From NCBI RefSeq assembly GCF_029212645.1, contig NZ_JARGND010000008.1, forward strand, positions 17,454 through 81,453: a DNA stretch of 64,000 nt, read 5' to 3'. The translations under genes were made by a program, and so were the position numbers. Below are positions 26,516 through 35,536 of this stretch, piece by piece (positions within the stretch are counted from its first letter, which is position 1; the number at the start of each line of letters is the position of its first letter). The notes beneath the pieces were generated by a model, which worked only from the letters and a program-made list of their open reading frames with translations, was not told the origin of the DNA and searched no databases. Source of the DNA: Vannielia sp. Lineage in GTDB: Bacteria > Pseudomonadota > Alphaproteobacteria > Rhodobacterales > Rhodobacteraceae.

Positions 26516-27674
26516 GTGCCAACTCCACCTGCAACACGTCTGTGTGGCCTACCTGAAAGGAACCCGCACAGACCGAGAGGTAATACCGCCAGTTGCGCAT
26601 GAACCGTTCGCCATGACCCAAACGCGCAATCCGGTTGCTCTCGGCGTCAAGGCGTTCCGCCCAAGCCGCACAGGTGCGCCCGTAGTCCTCGCCAAACGCG
26701 AAGGTTTCTTTCACCGCAAGCCCGGCAGCCTTTGCCTGTTTGGTGATCTCGCCGGGTGAAAGCAGCATCCCGCCCGGAAAGGTGTATTGGCGGATGTAAT
26801 CCTGCCCTTTGCAGTAGATCGGGAAGTAGCCATCCTGCACTGTAATCGCCTGCACAACCGCACGCCCATGCTCCGCGAGGCTTTGCTTGATCTGCTGGAA
26901 GTAGGTTGGCCAATAACGAGCACCTACAGCCTCGATCATCTCGATCGAGACGATATTATCGAAGGTGCCGCGCTCTTCGCGGTAATCCTGCAACGCAATT
27001 TCGGCGCGTCCATCTAGTCTGGCATCTGCATATCCCTTTTGGGCGGGTGAAATCGTTAGGCCCTTCACATGCATCCCACGGTCTGCTGCCCGTTCGGCAA
27101 AACCGCCCCAACCGCAGCCAATCTCCAAAACACGCCCTTCACCCTCGGGGGATAGCTTGTTGAGGATGCGGTCATACTTGCGGTGCTGGCCACGGGTCAG
27201 ATCCATGTCGGTGCCGTCAAACAGGGCGGAGCTGTAGGTCATACTATCGTCCAGCCACAGCTGATAAAATTCGTTACCAACATCGTAATGTGCCCGAATG
27301 TTGCGTGCTGCTTGGCGGGGCGAGTTGGCTCGCAGCATCGAGTGCACCAGCCGATACCGCAGGTTTGACCAGAACGACGCATAGGCAAAACCATCAATCG
27401 CATCGAGGTTCCTGAGCGCCACCCTGATAAAGGCGGCGATGTCGGGGCTGTCCCACAGGCCATCCACATAGGTCTCGCCAAAACCGATGTCGCCGCGCGA
27501 CGCCAGTGCTGTCACGACCGACCAATCATGGATAGCAAGCTCCGCCTCCGGCTGGCCACCCTGGCCAAAGCGCAGCACCTCACCCTCGGGCGTGCGTAGT
27601 GTGAGCGAGCCGTGTTTGATCTCCTCACAGGTTTCCAGAAAGGCGCGTTTAACGCGGTTGGTTAGGAAGAACAT
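26508..27674 (-). CDS. cyclopropane-fatty-acyl-phospholipid synthase family methyltransferase
   Basis: The 388-aa protein has a SAM-binding core VLEIGCGWGGFAERAAD and the preceding AHYDVGNEFYQLWLDDSMTYSSALF of the CFA synthase family. A later segment YIRQYTFPGGMLLSPGEI also fits. CFA synthases add a methylene bridge to unsaturated phospholipid fatty acids, which hardens membranes against stress. The ATG at 27674 (MFFLTNRVKR) is chosen over a longer form that would run through the DUF1365 gene. It overlaps that gene by 13 bp. Confidence 0.88.
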   Translation of the reverse strand: MFFLTNRVKRAFLETCEEIKHGSLTLRTPEGEVLRFGQGGQPEAELAIHDWSVVTALASRGDIGFGETYVDGLWDSPDIAAFIRVALRNLDAIDGFAYASFWSNLRYRLVHSMLRANSPRQAARNIRAHYDVGNEFYQLWLDDSMTYSSALFDGTDMDLTRGQHRKYDRILNKLSPEGEGRVLEIGCGWGGFAERAADRGMHVKGLTISPAQKGYADARLDGRAEIALQDYREERGTFDNIVSIEMIEAVGARYWPTYFQQIKQSLAEHGRAVVQAITVQDGYFPIYCKGQDYIRQYTFPGGMLLSPGEITKQAKAAGLAVKETFAFGEDYGRTCAAWAERLDAESNRIARLGHGERFMRNWRYYLSVCAGSFQVGHTDVLQVELAHA

Positions 27675-28429
27675 GGGGTGACCTCCGATTTGGGCGGTTC
27701 CGGGCGGCGACGGTAGGTTGCGCCCTTGAGCTTGAGTTTGAGCGCCTGCCAATGGATCAACGCCATCGCGCGGGCCGCCCCACAGGGGCGACGCAGGGAC
27801 GCGGCCATGATACCGCGAGATGTTAGCGGCACACGGGTACCAGCCAGTGTGGCAACCACGCCGTGCTCACCGTTGGTGTGCGTGATCTTGATGTTAACGC
27901 GTTCCGGCGAAATGTCGAAATTGAAGGCATATTGCCCCGCCACCTCCTGAAACGGCGAAACATGCAGGGCCTTTTGCGTGGTGATCCGGTCTTCAGCCCG
28001 GATCAAAGCAAAGCCTGGGCGGTGACACAGGTATGAGTGGCGGTCACCAAAGGGCGTATCCACCTCGGCAATCACCGCCTTCAGTTCAGTCCCATCAAAG
28101 GCCAACCAAAAGGAAACGGGGTTGAAAGTGTAACCCAAAAAGCTTGGCTGTGTCAGCACGCGTAACGCAAGCCCCTCGGGAGCACCGGCGCTTTGCAGGT
28201 GCTCTCGCACCCAAGTTGCACCTCGTCCCCGGCCACGCTTTTCACCGCCGCCATGGTGGCTGTCTTGCACAGACCAAAGATTAAAACCATTGCGCGAAAA
28301 CAGCACCGGAGCGGCTTTTTCTGCAGGGTCAATCAACACATAATCAATGCCGTAGCGGAACCGGTTTTCCACCCCGCCAATCCGCGAATGCACCGTGTGA
28401 GCCCGTATATGTTGCGGCGCGGCGCTCAT
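27662..28429 (-). CDS. DUF1365 family protein
   Basis: The 255-aa protein has the DUF1365 marks HSRIGGVENRFRYGIDYVLID at the start, FLGYTFNPVSFWLAFDG in the middle, and VSPFQEVAGQYAFNFD. The family nearly always accompanies an amine oxidase and a CFA synthase, as here, and is thought to act with them on lipids, but its reaction is not established. It overlaps the amine oxidase gene by ATGA. Confidence 0.88.
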   Translation of the reverse strand: MSAAPQHIRAHTVHSRIGGVENRFRYGIDYVLIDPAEKAAPVLFSRNGFNLWSVQDSHHGGGEKRGRGRGATWVREHLQSAGAPEGLALRVLTQPSFLGYTFNPVSFWLAFDGTELKAVIAEVDTPFGDRHSYLCHRPGFALIRAEDRITTQKALHVSPFQEVAGQYAFNFDISPERVNIKITHTNGEHGVVATLAGTRVPLTSRGIMAASLRRPCGAARAMALIHWQALKLKLKGATYRRRPEPPKSEVTPCSS

Positions 28430-29721
28430 GCCGCAATCCTCGCCGCCATGCCTTCAAGCGAACGCGCGATGCGTACGGCTGAAGCAAAGCCGTCTTCGTG
28501 AAAGCCGTGGCGCGTCCAAGCACCGGCATACCAAGTCCGGTTCTGTCCTTGCATCCTGCGCAAAGCGTCCTGCCCGTGCAGAGCGCCTGCGTCAAACACC
28601 GGGTGGCGGAAGGTTTTGGTATCATAGATCAGCCGCTCATCTACCGGGCAAACCGGGTTGAGCGATACAAAGAGCGGGTCGTCTTCCGGGATATTTTGCA
28701 GCCGGTTCATCCAGTAGGTCACGCCAATCGCCGGCTCTTCCCGCCCGGTTTCGGCTTTATACACCCAAGAAGACCACGCCTTTTTGCGGCGCGGCATCTG
28801 CGCAACGTCCGCATGCAAAATCATCTCGTTATCTTGAAAACGCACCGCCCCCAACGCCGCGCGCTCAGCAGTGCTCGGCTGGGTAAGCAGGCGCAGCGCA
28901 CTGTCGGAATGTGTCGCCATTATCACCTCGTCAAACCGCGCCGCTTCACAACCCTCGGCCGTGATCGTTACGCCCTCGGCATCCCGCTTAACGGCGCTTA
29001 CCGGGGTGCCGGGACGCAGGTTCACCCCTCGCGTGGTCAACCAAGCTGTCAATCGGCGCACATACTCAGCGCTACCGGTAGAAACAGTCCACCATTGGTG
29101 CTGCCCGCTGGCCGAAAGCAAAGCATGGTTGCGAAAGAACGATATCAGCGCCTGAGCCGGAAACGACCGGATTTCTGACGGCGGGGTAGACCAGATCGCA
29201 CCCGAGATCGGCATCAGATAGTAGCGCTGAAACCAATCGCCCAAGCTCAACTCATCCATAAGCTCGCCAATCGTCGCCTCATTGTCCTGCGCAGCCACCT
29301 CCTCGGCGCGAGCATTGAAGCGCAGGATATCGCGCACCATGCCCCAATACCCGGGCCGCATGAGGTTACGAGGCTGTGCCAAAAGCGCGGGCAGATCACG
29401 CAGGCCATATTCAATGCGGCCATCGTCAATAGTTGCCCCAAAAGACATGTCCGAAGGCTCTACCGGCACGTTGAGATCGCGGAACATGGCTGTCAGGTGA
29501 GGGTAGTTGACGTAGTTGAAAACGATGAAACCAGTATCGACAGGCTGGTCGCCATTCTTACCGGCAATCACCGTCCGCGCATGGCCGCCCAAGCGCGGTG
29601 CCGCTTCATAGAGGGTCACATCATGGCTCTCGGCCAGCATGTAGGCAGAGGCCAGACCCGAGATACCGCCACCGACAATAGCGATGCGGCTGCGTGATTG
29701 GTGGGGGGTGTCGAAGGACAT
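28426..29721 (-). CDS. FAD-dependent amine oxidase family protein
   Basis: The 431-aa protein begins with a dinucleotide-binding IAIVGGGISGLASAYMLAE, then YEAAPRLGGHARTV, typical of the amine-oxidase/protoporphyrinogen-oxidase-like flavoproteins. The ending includes WYAGAWTRHGFHEDGFASAV. This branch is found with DUF1365 and CFA synthase genes. The ATG at 29721 is the one adjoining the FAD motif; the frame extends much further upstream but runs through the divergent promoter region. It is the first gene of the five-gene stress unit. Confidence 0.85.
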   Translation of the reverse strand: MSFDTPHQSRSRIAIVGGGISGLASAYMLAESHDVTLYEAAPRLGGHARTVIAGKNGDQPVDTGFIVFNYVNYPHLTAMFRDLNVPVEPSDMSFGATIDDGRIEYGLRDLPALLAQPRNLMRPGYWGMVRDILRFNARAEEVAAQDNEATIGELMDELSLGDWFQRYYLMPISGAIWSTPPSEIRSFPAQALISFFRNHALLSASGQHQWWTVSTGSAEYVRRLTAWLTTRGVNLRPGTPVSAVKRDAEGVTITAEGCEAARFDEVIMATHSDSALRLLTQPSTAERAALGAVRFQDNEMILHADVAQMPRRKKAWSSWVYKAETGREEPAIGVTYWMNRLQNIPEDDPLFVSLNPVCPVDERLIYDTKTFRHPVFDAGALHGQDALRRMQGQNRTWYAGAWTRHGFHEDGFASAVRIARSLEGMAARIAA

Positions 29722-29753
29722 TTTGGGTTCCGGATTTTGAGCGCTGTCCACAG

Positions 29754-29782
29754 GTTTACGCGCCGCCACTCTGCCCGGTTCA
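29754..29782 (-). promoter_or_regulatory. predicted RpoE-type promoter for the amine oxidase operon
   Basis: On the minus strand, TGAACC (29782-29777) and GTAAAC (29759-29754) are 17 bases apart. This is one base off the TGATCC of the divergent promoter at the -35 position and has the same spacing, about 33 bp upstream of the first gene. It is a match to a presumed ECF site by eye, not a measured promoter. Confidence 0.4.
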
Positions 29783-29810
29783 CAATTAGTGCCTCTGACA
29801 GAACTATTTT

Positions 29811-29839
29811 TGATCCAACGCCTGCGAGGCAGCGTTATC
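29811..29839 (+). promoter_or_regulatory. predicted autoregulated RpoE-type promoter for rpoE-chrR
   Basis: TGATCC (29811-29816) and GTTATC (29834-29839) are spaced by 17 bases. TGATCC is the -35 element described for Rhodobacter RpoE promoters, where rpoE activates its own gene. The leader to the proposed start at 29938 would be about 90 nt. Confidence 0.5.
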
Positions 29840-29937
29840 GAGGTATGTTGAATGCAGTTGTTGGCCTTGAACCCGCTAGTGAGACTGGCATGATGCCTCC
29901 CGAGGTGGTGGCATGTTGCGGCCATGGGGGCGAACGT

Positions 29938-30489
29938 TTGACTGAGTTTAGTGAAGAAACACAGGCGATGTTGGCGATCCGCGATGAGCGGGACCGGGCA
30001 GCTTTTGCCAAGCTGTTCCGGATGTTTGCGCCCCGGATCAAGGGTTTCCTGATCAAGGGCGGGTGCGGAGCGGCACAAGCCGAGGAAATCGCACAGGAGG
30101 CGATGCTGCGCGTCTGGCACAAAGCCGCGCTGTATGACCCGCACCGCGCCAACGTATCGGCGTGGATCTTCACGATCGCGCGGAATGCACGGGTAGACAT
30201 GCTGCGCCGCGAGGCCCGGCCAATGCCCGAGGAGATGAAAGAAGAGCCCGGATCAGAGCCCGACGCAGGGCAAATCGTGGCACTGGAACAAGAGGCCACG
30301 CAGCTCCGTGAGGCCATTGCCGGATTGAAACCGGCACAGCGAGAGGTGATCGAACGCGCCTATTTGGGCGAACTAACCCACCAGGAATTGAGTGAAGAGA
30401 TGGGCATCCCCATGGGCACCATCAAATCACGCATCCGGCTGGGGCTAGAGCGCCTACGCCACGATTTGAAGGGGTTGAGAACCCCATGA
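29938..30489 (+). CDS. rpoE: ECF sigma factor, RpoE (ChrR-controlled) type
   Basis: The 183-aa protein has sigma region 2 (AFAKLFRMFAPRIKGFLIKGG, then AEEIAQEAMLRVWHKAALYD) and region 4 (LKPAQREVIERAYLGELTHQ, then MGIPMGTIKSRIRLGLERLR). The downstream cupin anti-sigma makes this an ECF11-like RpoE. In Rhodobacter it drives the response to singlet oxygen. The start is uncertain: TTG at 29938, with GGGGG upstream, gives a length near the Rhodobacter protein, while ATG at 29890 would add 16 residues. The stop overlaps chrR as ATGA. Confidence 0.88.
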   Translation: MTEFSEETQAMLAIRDERDRAAFAKLFRMFAPRIKGFLIKGGCGAAQAEEIAQEAMLRVWHKAALYDPHRANVSAWIFTIARNARVDMLRREARPMPEEMKEEPGSEPDAGQIVALEQEATQLREAIAGLKPAQREVIERAYLGELTHQELSEEMGIPMGTIKSRIRLGLERLRHDLKGLRTP

Positions 30490-31136
30490 GTGAACATGAA
30501 ATGACCGATGTGAAACACCACCTGACCGACCCAATCATCGCGGCCTATGCTGCGGGAACCCTGCCAGAGCATCTTGCTCTGGTCGTCGCAACGCATGTCT
30601 CGCTATGCGATTCCTGCCGCGCGGCCCTTGAGGCGCATGAGGCCATGGGCGGCGCCGTGCTGGATCAAACCGAAGCCGTCGCGCTTGATGATGATCTGCT
30701 GCCAGCGACGCTGGCGCAGCTTGATCAACCACGCACGGAAGCTCCCGTCCCTGCACGGCAGGGCATTTTCCCCGGTCCTGTCATGGCGGCTCTCAAAGGC
30801 CATCCGCCGCGCTGGAAAGCCGCCGGTATGGGGGTGAAGCAGCAGATTCTATGCGCAACACCTGAAGGCACGGTGCGCCTGCTTTACATCCCCGGTGGCG
30901 TAGCTGTGCCGGACCACGGGCACAAGGGGCTGGAGCTTACGCTTGTGTTGCAAGGCAGCTTTTCCGATGAAACCGGCCATTTTGGCCCAGGCGACGTTGA
31001 AATTGCCGATGATACGTTGGAGCACACACCTATCGCCGATCCCGGCCCGGCCTGCATTTGCTTGGCAGCAACCGATGCACCGCTGCGGTTCAACTCATGG
31101 GTGCCAAGGCTGGCACAGCGTTTCCTGAAAATCTGA
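30486..31136 (+). CDS. chrR: ChrR-type zinc anti-sigma factor with cupin domain
   Basis: The 216-aa protein has the N-terminal zinc anti-sigma domain, with HHLTD near residue 11 and HVSLCDSC near 37 to 44. Its C-terminal cupin has PDHGHKGLELTLVLQGSF, supplying the second metal site. ChrR holds RpoE until singlet oxygen or a related oxidant is sensed through the cupin. All the expected metal ligands (His, His, Cys, Cys and the cupin His/Glu set) are present. It is translationally coupled to rpoE. Confidence 0.92.
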   Translation: MSEHEMTDVKHHLTDPIIAAYAAGTLPEHLALVVATHVSLCDSCRAALEAHEAMGGAVLDQTEAVALDDDLLPATLAQLDQPRTEAPVPARQGIFPGPVMAALKGHPPRWKAAGMGVKQQILCATPEGTVRLLYIPGGVAVPDHGHKGLELTLVLQGSFSDETGHFGPGDVEIADDTLEHTPIADPGPACICLAATDAPLRFNSWVPRLAQRFLKI

Positions 31137-31172
31137 TAGGATCGGCGGCGCTTTGCGCCCCGCTTGCTACGT

Positions 31173-31964
31173 TCAGTGCCCGAGGATTTGGCTGAGGAAC
31201 AGCTTGGTCCGGTCGCTCTTCGGGTTGTTGAAGAACTCTTCCGGCTCGTTCTGCTCTACGATCTGACCTGCATCCATAAAGATCACCCGGTTGGCGACCT
31301 GCCGCGCGAAGCCCATTTCGTGGGTCACACAAATCATGGTCATGCCTTCCTCGGCAAGCTCGATCATCGTGTCGAGCACCTCTTTGATCATCTCCGGGTC
31401 CAACGCCGATGTTGGCTCGTCAAACAGCATGATGCGGGGCTTCATGCAGAGCGACCGGGCAATCGCCACGCGCTGCTGCTGCCCACCCGAGAGCTGGCCG
31501 GGATACTTGTTGGCCTGCTCCGGAATCTTGACCTTCTCAAGGTATTCCATCGCCGTCGCTTCGGCTTCTTTCTTGGGAACCTTGCGCACCCAGATCGGAG
31601 CAAGTGTGCAATTCTCAAGGATCGTCAGGTGGGGAAAGAGGTTGAAGTGCTGGAAACACATCCCAACTTCAGAGCGGATCTTATCTATGTTTTTCAGGTC
31701 AGAGGTCAGCTCTGTCCCATCTACAATGATCTGCCCTTCCTGATGCTCTTCAAGGCGGTTGATGCATCGAATAAGCGTTGATTTCCCCGAGCCGGAAGGC
31801 CCGGCAATCACGATGCGCTCGCCTCGATGCACGGTAAGATCAATGTCGCGCAACACATGAAAGGTGCCATACCACTTGTTCATGTTGTTGATTTCGATGG
31901 CGACCTCGTCGCTCACCTGCATCTTTGAGCGGTCGATTTCTCGGGCTGTAGCAACGTCAGACAT
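31173..31964 (-). CDS. general/polar amino-acid ABC transporter ATP-binding protein
   Basis: The 263-aa protein has Walker [10 protein letters not shown], the signature [15 protein letters not shown], Walker [17 protein letters not shown] and the H-loop VTHEMG. It is of the AapP/BztD type that powers uptake of glutamate, glutamine, aspartate and other amino acids. It is the last gene of the four-gene transporter unit, 11 bp after the second permease gene. The first 20 residues before [14 protein letters not shown] are an extension; [10 protein letters not shown] is an alternative start. Confidence 0.9.
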   Translation of the reverse strand: MSDVATAREIDRSKMQVSDEVAIEINNMNKWYGTFHVLRDIDLTVHRGERIVIAGPSGSGKSTLIRCINRLEEHQEGQIIVDGTELTSDLKNIDKIRSEVGMCFQHFNLFPHLTILENCTLAPIWVRKVPKKEAEATAMEYLEKVKIPEQANKYPGQLSGGQQQRVAIARSLCMKPRIMLFDEPTSALDPEMIKEVLDTMIELAEEGMTMICVTHEMGFARQVANRVIFMDAGQIVEQNEPEEFFNNPKSDRTKLFLSQILGH

Positions 31965-31975
31965 GGGTGAGCTCC

Positions 31976-33829
31976 TTAGCGGTGGCCAGTCTGAAGCTTA
32001 CGCTCCAGATACATGGAATAGCGGGACATGGAGAAACAGCAGATGAAGAACAACAGGGCGATGAAGCCGTAAAGCTCCCAGACAACCCCGTTCCAAGCCT
32101 GGTCAGAGCGGATTGAGGTGCTGAGGCCAAGTGGGTCGAGAATCCCGATGACGGAGACCAACGTAGTATCCTTGAACAGCCCGATGAAGGTTGACACGAT
32201 GCCCGGGATCGAGATCTTCAGCGCTTGTGGCATGATGATCAGCCGTTGCGCCTGCCAATAGTTCAGCCCGAGGGAGTCCGCGCCCTCATATTGGCCCTTG
32301 GACAACGCTGCGAGACCACCCCGGATCACCTCGGCCATATAGGCTGAGGCGAACAGCGTCGCCATGATGATGACGCGCAGGATGATATCGAAATTGGTAC
32401 CCGGCGGCAGGAAGACATTGAGCAGGGTCGAAGCCACGAAAAGAAGGGTGATCAAAGGCACGCCGCGCATGAGCTCGATGAAGCCGACGCAAAGCGATTT
32501 GACGATCAGCAGGTCCGATTGCCGCCCTAGCGCAAGAACGATGCCGAGCGGGAGCGAACAGGCAATGGCGACGACCCCGATGGTGATCGACACCAGCATC
32601 CCCCCGAAACGGCGAGAGCTGACCGGTTCCAAACCGATACGGGCGACATCATTGTAGGTGCTGCGGATGGCCCGTTCCGTGTCGGCAACGTTCTTTTCTG
32701 CCGCAAGGGTCTTTTTCAGAGCATTCAGATCTTCTGTCGGCACGTCGATATCGCCCTGAAGGATCTGCGCTTGCAGGGTGTCCATTGCGACTTCGGAGTG
32801 AACGTCCTTTACACTGTCCGGCAGCGCTTGCCGTAGCTCGATGGCTTCTTCTTCTAAATCCGGAAGCATGCTGATCTGTGCTGGCAGGTCGTCGATCTGG
32901 CGCTTAAGGGCCCGCAGGCGACCCAATTCGCCGCCGACCACGAATAACTCGTCACGCAGATCTGCCAGAATGGCGCGATCCGGGGCTGCGCGCTGAATCG
33001 CATCGAGATACGCACCGTCGCCCGCCCCTTCGGGCTCGGACACCGAGGAGATAATCTCAAGAATGCGGGCCTCGGTCGCGTCTATTTCGGCTTCGAGAGC
33101 GACAGACTCAGCCGTCAGCTCGGCGATTTGAGCATCGGTTTCTGCCAAAACGCTCTCGATCCGCGCGCTGCCGACAACCCGGTCTATCGTGGTGGAAATC
33201 GCTCCGGTGGCCCAGGTAAACCAGAACACTGCAAAGAGCACCCCGGCGATAATACCGAACAGAGGGGACGAAAACCTGCCCACCAGTTTGTAGACAAAGA
33301 CCGACAGCATGACGCCGGCTATCACCAGAAGCGGAACCCAAACAGCCCCGCCCCAGAGCAGCCAGGGGAAGACCACCGGGTAGACGGCGGTGAACCAGAC
33401 AAGCTTGCGCGGGAGCCGGGTAAACAGCACTGGCGCGATGGCCACGCCAAGAAGGGCCAGCGCGAGTAACGGACGCCAGTAGAGGTCTGACGGATAGAAA
33501 CCGGCCAGGAGCTGGACCCAACGGTCGCGGATCACGCCCCAACAGGCCCCGCCGAAATGCCCGCCGTCACGGCCCAATTCACGCAGTATGCCCTGACACT
33601 CATAGAGTGAGGCCGCCTGCCATGTTGGGCTAATAAACCAGGGCAGCAGCATCCACAGCACATAGGCCACGAAAACGGTGCAGAGGATGGTGACGATGGT
33701 GTTGAACGGGCCGGTGAAGAGGTTCTTCTTGCCCCAGCCCAGAATTCCCACGGTCGAGAGCGGCGGTTCGCGTTGCTCCAGCATGGTGTCGCGCACATAG
33801 GCGACGGTATCAGCGTGCAGATTGCTCAT
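31976..33829 (-). CDS. amino-acid ABC transporter permease (BztC/AapM type) with coiled-coil insertion
   Basis: The 617-aa protein has the standard C-terminal permease region ([44 protein letters not shown]), but between membrane segments near residue 215 and 410 there is a hydrophilic, glutamate- and alanine-rich insertion. The insertion, about 221 to 395, has heptad-like patterns ([25 protein letters not shown] and [14 protein letters not shown]). The usual permeases of this type are about 380 to 440 aa, so the protein is longer by roughly the size of this coiled coil. The insertion would lie on one side of the membrane between two transmembrane segments. It is 1 bp from the other permease gene. 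Confidence 0.85.
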   Translation of the reverse strand: MSNLHADTVAYVRDTMLEQREPPLSTVGILGWGKKNLFTGPFNTIVTILCTVFVAYVLWMLLPWFISPTWQAASLYECQGILRELGRDGGHFGGACWGVIRDRWVQLLAGFYPSDLYWRPLLALALLGVAIAPVLFTRLPRKLVWFTAVYPVVFPWLLWGGAVWVPLLVIAGVMLSVFVYKLVGRFSSPLFGIIAGVLFAVFWFTWATGAISTTIDRVVGSARIESVLAETDAQIAELTAESVALEAEIDATEARILEIISSVSEPEGAGDGAYLDAIQRAAPDRAILADLRDELFVVGGELGRLRALKRQIDDLPAQISMLPDLEEEAIELRQALPDSVKDVHSEVAMDTLQAQILQGDIDVPTEDLNALKKTLAAEKNVADTERAIRSTYNDVARIGLEPVSSRRFGGMLVSITIGVVAIACSLPLGIVLALGRQSDLLIVKSLCVGFIELMRGVPLITLLFVASTLLNVFLPPGTNFDIILRVIIMATLFASAYMAEVIRGGLAALSKGQYEGADSLGLNYWQAQRLIIMPQALKISIPGIVSTFIGLFKDTTLVSVIGILDPLGLSTSIRSDQAWNGVVWELYGFIALLFFICCFSMSRYSMYLERKLQTGHR

Positions 33830-33830
33830 C

Positions 33831-35393
33831 TTACCTCTCCACCAGTTTGACGCGGTTGTTGTACCAGTTCATCCCCGCAGAGATCGAAAGCGAGATGAGG
33901 AGGTAGATCAGCATCCCGATCATCAGCGTCTCCAGCTCTTTGCCGGTCTGGTTGAGGGTGATGCCCATCAGGGTTCCGGTAAGGTCCATGTAGCCAACGG
34001 CAATGGCCAGAGAGCTGTTTTTGGTGAGGTTCAGATATTGCGAGATCAGCGGCGGGATGATGACCCGGAGCGCCTGTGGCAGCACCACCAGTGACATGAT
34101 CCGCTTGGGCCGCAGCCCGAGCGCGCTGGCCGCCTCGGTTTGCCCCGCAGAGATTGCAAGGATGCCTGCGCGCACAATCTCGGCGATAAAGGCGGCCGTG
34201 TAGAGCGACAGTGCCAGCCAGAGGGCGAGCAGAGAGTTGCGCAGCACGGTCCCACCCTCGAAACGCGGAATGCCCGTTTCGGTAATACGCGGATACTCGA
34301 CCCGCACGGCATTGCCCTCGGAAAAGTCGTCGGCAAGCACGGTGAGCTTGGTACCGTCGCGCATCTCCTCGGAGAGCGCTGCGAGGGTGGCACTGGCACT
34401 GGATTGATCGACCACCAACACATCACAGCGGCCTCGGATGAAATTGCGCCGCGCGGCGTCTTTGCTGAAGTAGTCCTGCCGGCGGTACTTTATTTCGGCG
34501 GCTTCGAGGAACTGGCGCGCGGCAAGGCTGCTCGCAGAGCCAGAAGGATAGCAGAGATCGAACGAGCCGAGTTCTTCTGCAGCCACGGCGGCGGTGACGG
34601 GCTGATCAAGGCCAGCGGCGATCATCACCTGAGTGTTGGAGCGGCTGAGCGCGGACAGGCCGAGGAACACAACGCAGACCGGCACCACCAGCGTAACCAG
34701 CGAGATCAGCCCGGTCTTGGGCAGCCTACCCGTGTTGGCCTGCACCTTGAGCGCCCGCTTGCGGATGTAGATCACCGCTGCGACGCAGACAAGAAACACC
34801 AGCAACAAAAGCCAAGCGTATGGTGTGGCCATCAGGCGCGGAATGAAGATGCCCTGATTGGCGAAGGCGGTGCTGCCAAACAGCGACATCGTAGCCTCGC
34901 CTGACTTAAAGTCGCGCGGGCTGGGCAGGGTTTCGATCAGGATGGCCATGGCAAACACGATCCACAACAGCACCGGCACGTTGCGGAACATCTCGACGTA
35001 GATCGTCATCAAGCGAGCAACGAGCCAGTTGTTGGAAAGCCTCGCCACGCCGACGATCACGCCGATAATGGTTGCGGTAATGCAGCCCAGAAAGGCCACC
35101 AAGAGTGTGTTCAGCAGGCCAATGACAGCGGCACGCAGGTGGCTGTGCTGGTTGTTATAGTCCAACAGCGTTTGGTTGATGTCATAGCCAGCTGGCTCTT
35201 CAAGGAAGTCAAAGCTGACGTCCTTGCCCAATTCGTTCAGGTTCTGGATGGTGTTGCTGACGAGAAAGCCGATCAGGATCAGGAACCCGATGAGCGCCAC
35301 CACCTGAATCGTCATCGATCGGTAGCGGGTGTCGTAGATCAGCATCGACAGGCGGAATCCGGCCTTGGGCGGTTCGCTGACTGTGGTTGCCAT
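33831..35393 (-). CDS. amino-acid ABC transporter permease (BztB/AapQ type) with embedded binding-protein-like domain
   Basis: The 520-aa protein has N- and C-terminal permease parts (LLNTLLVAFLGCITATIIGVI, then AASALGLRPKRIMSLVVLPQALRVIIP). Between them residues about 275 to 370 form a soluble insert resembling one lobe of the transporter's own substrate-binding protein. The insert runs LGSFDLCYPSGSASSL to GRCDVLVVDQSSASATL and aligns with LDGATVCIQTGTTTEL to GACDVYTTDASGLAATR in the gene at 35537. Related permeases are about 400 to 430 aa. It starts 143 bp after that binding-protein gene. Confidence 0.88.
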   Translation of the reverse strand: MATTVSEPPKAGFRLSMLIYDTRYRSMTIQVVALIGFLILIGFLVSNTIQNLNELGKDVSFDFLEEPAGYDINQTLLDYNNQHSHLRAAVIGLLNTLLVAFLGCITATIIGVIVGVARLSNNWLVARLMTIYVEMFRNVPVLLWIVFAMAILIETLPSPRDFKSGEATMSLFGSTAFANQGIFIPRLMATPYAWLLLLVFLVCVAAVIYIRKRALKVQANTGRLPKTGLISLVTLVVPVCVVFLGLSALSRSNTQVMIAAGLDQPVTAAVAAEELGSFDLCYPSGSASSLAARQFLEAAEIKYRRQDYFSKDAARRNFIRGRCDVLVVDQSSASATLAALSEEMRDGTKLTVLADDFSEGNAVRVEYPRITETGIPRFEGGTVLRNSLLALWLALSLYTAAFIAEIVRAGILAISAGQTEAASALGLRPKRIMSLVVLPQALRVIIPPLISQYLNLTKNSSLAIAVGYMDLTGTLMGITLNQTGKELETLMIGMLIYLLISLSISAGMNWYNNRVKLVER

Positions 35394-35498
35394 ATAGGCG
35401 CTCCCCCGAGCTATGATGCCGCACCTCTCCCTGCTGCGAGGTTCACCCCGCTAGCCTCCGGTCCGGCTATTATCAGTTGATTTTGTCCCCGAATGGCG

Positions 35499-35526
35499 AA
35501 GGGGCGCAGCCAGCGCCGCGCCCCTT
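35499..35526 (-). terminator. intercistronic hairpin between binding protein and permease genes
   Basis: AAGGGGCGC (35499-35507) pairs with GCGCCCCTT (35518-35526) around ten bases, directly after the binding-protein stop on the minus strand. There is no T run after it. Such hairpins in transporter operons usually stabilise or partly stop the transcript so that the binding protein is made in excess. Confidence 0.6.
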
Positions 35527-35536
35527 GCAGATGTAT

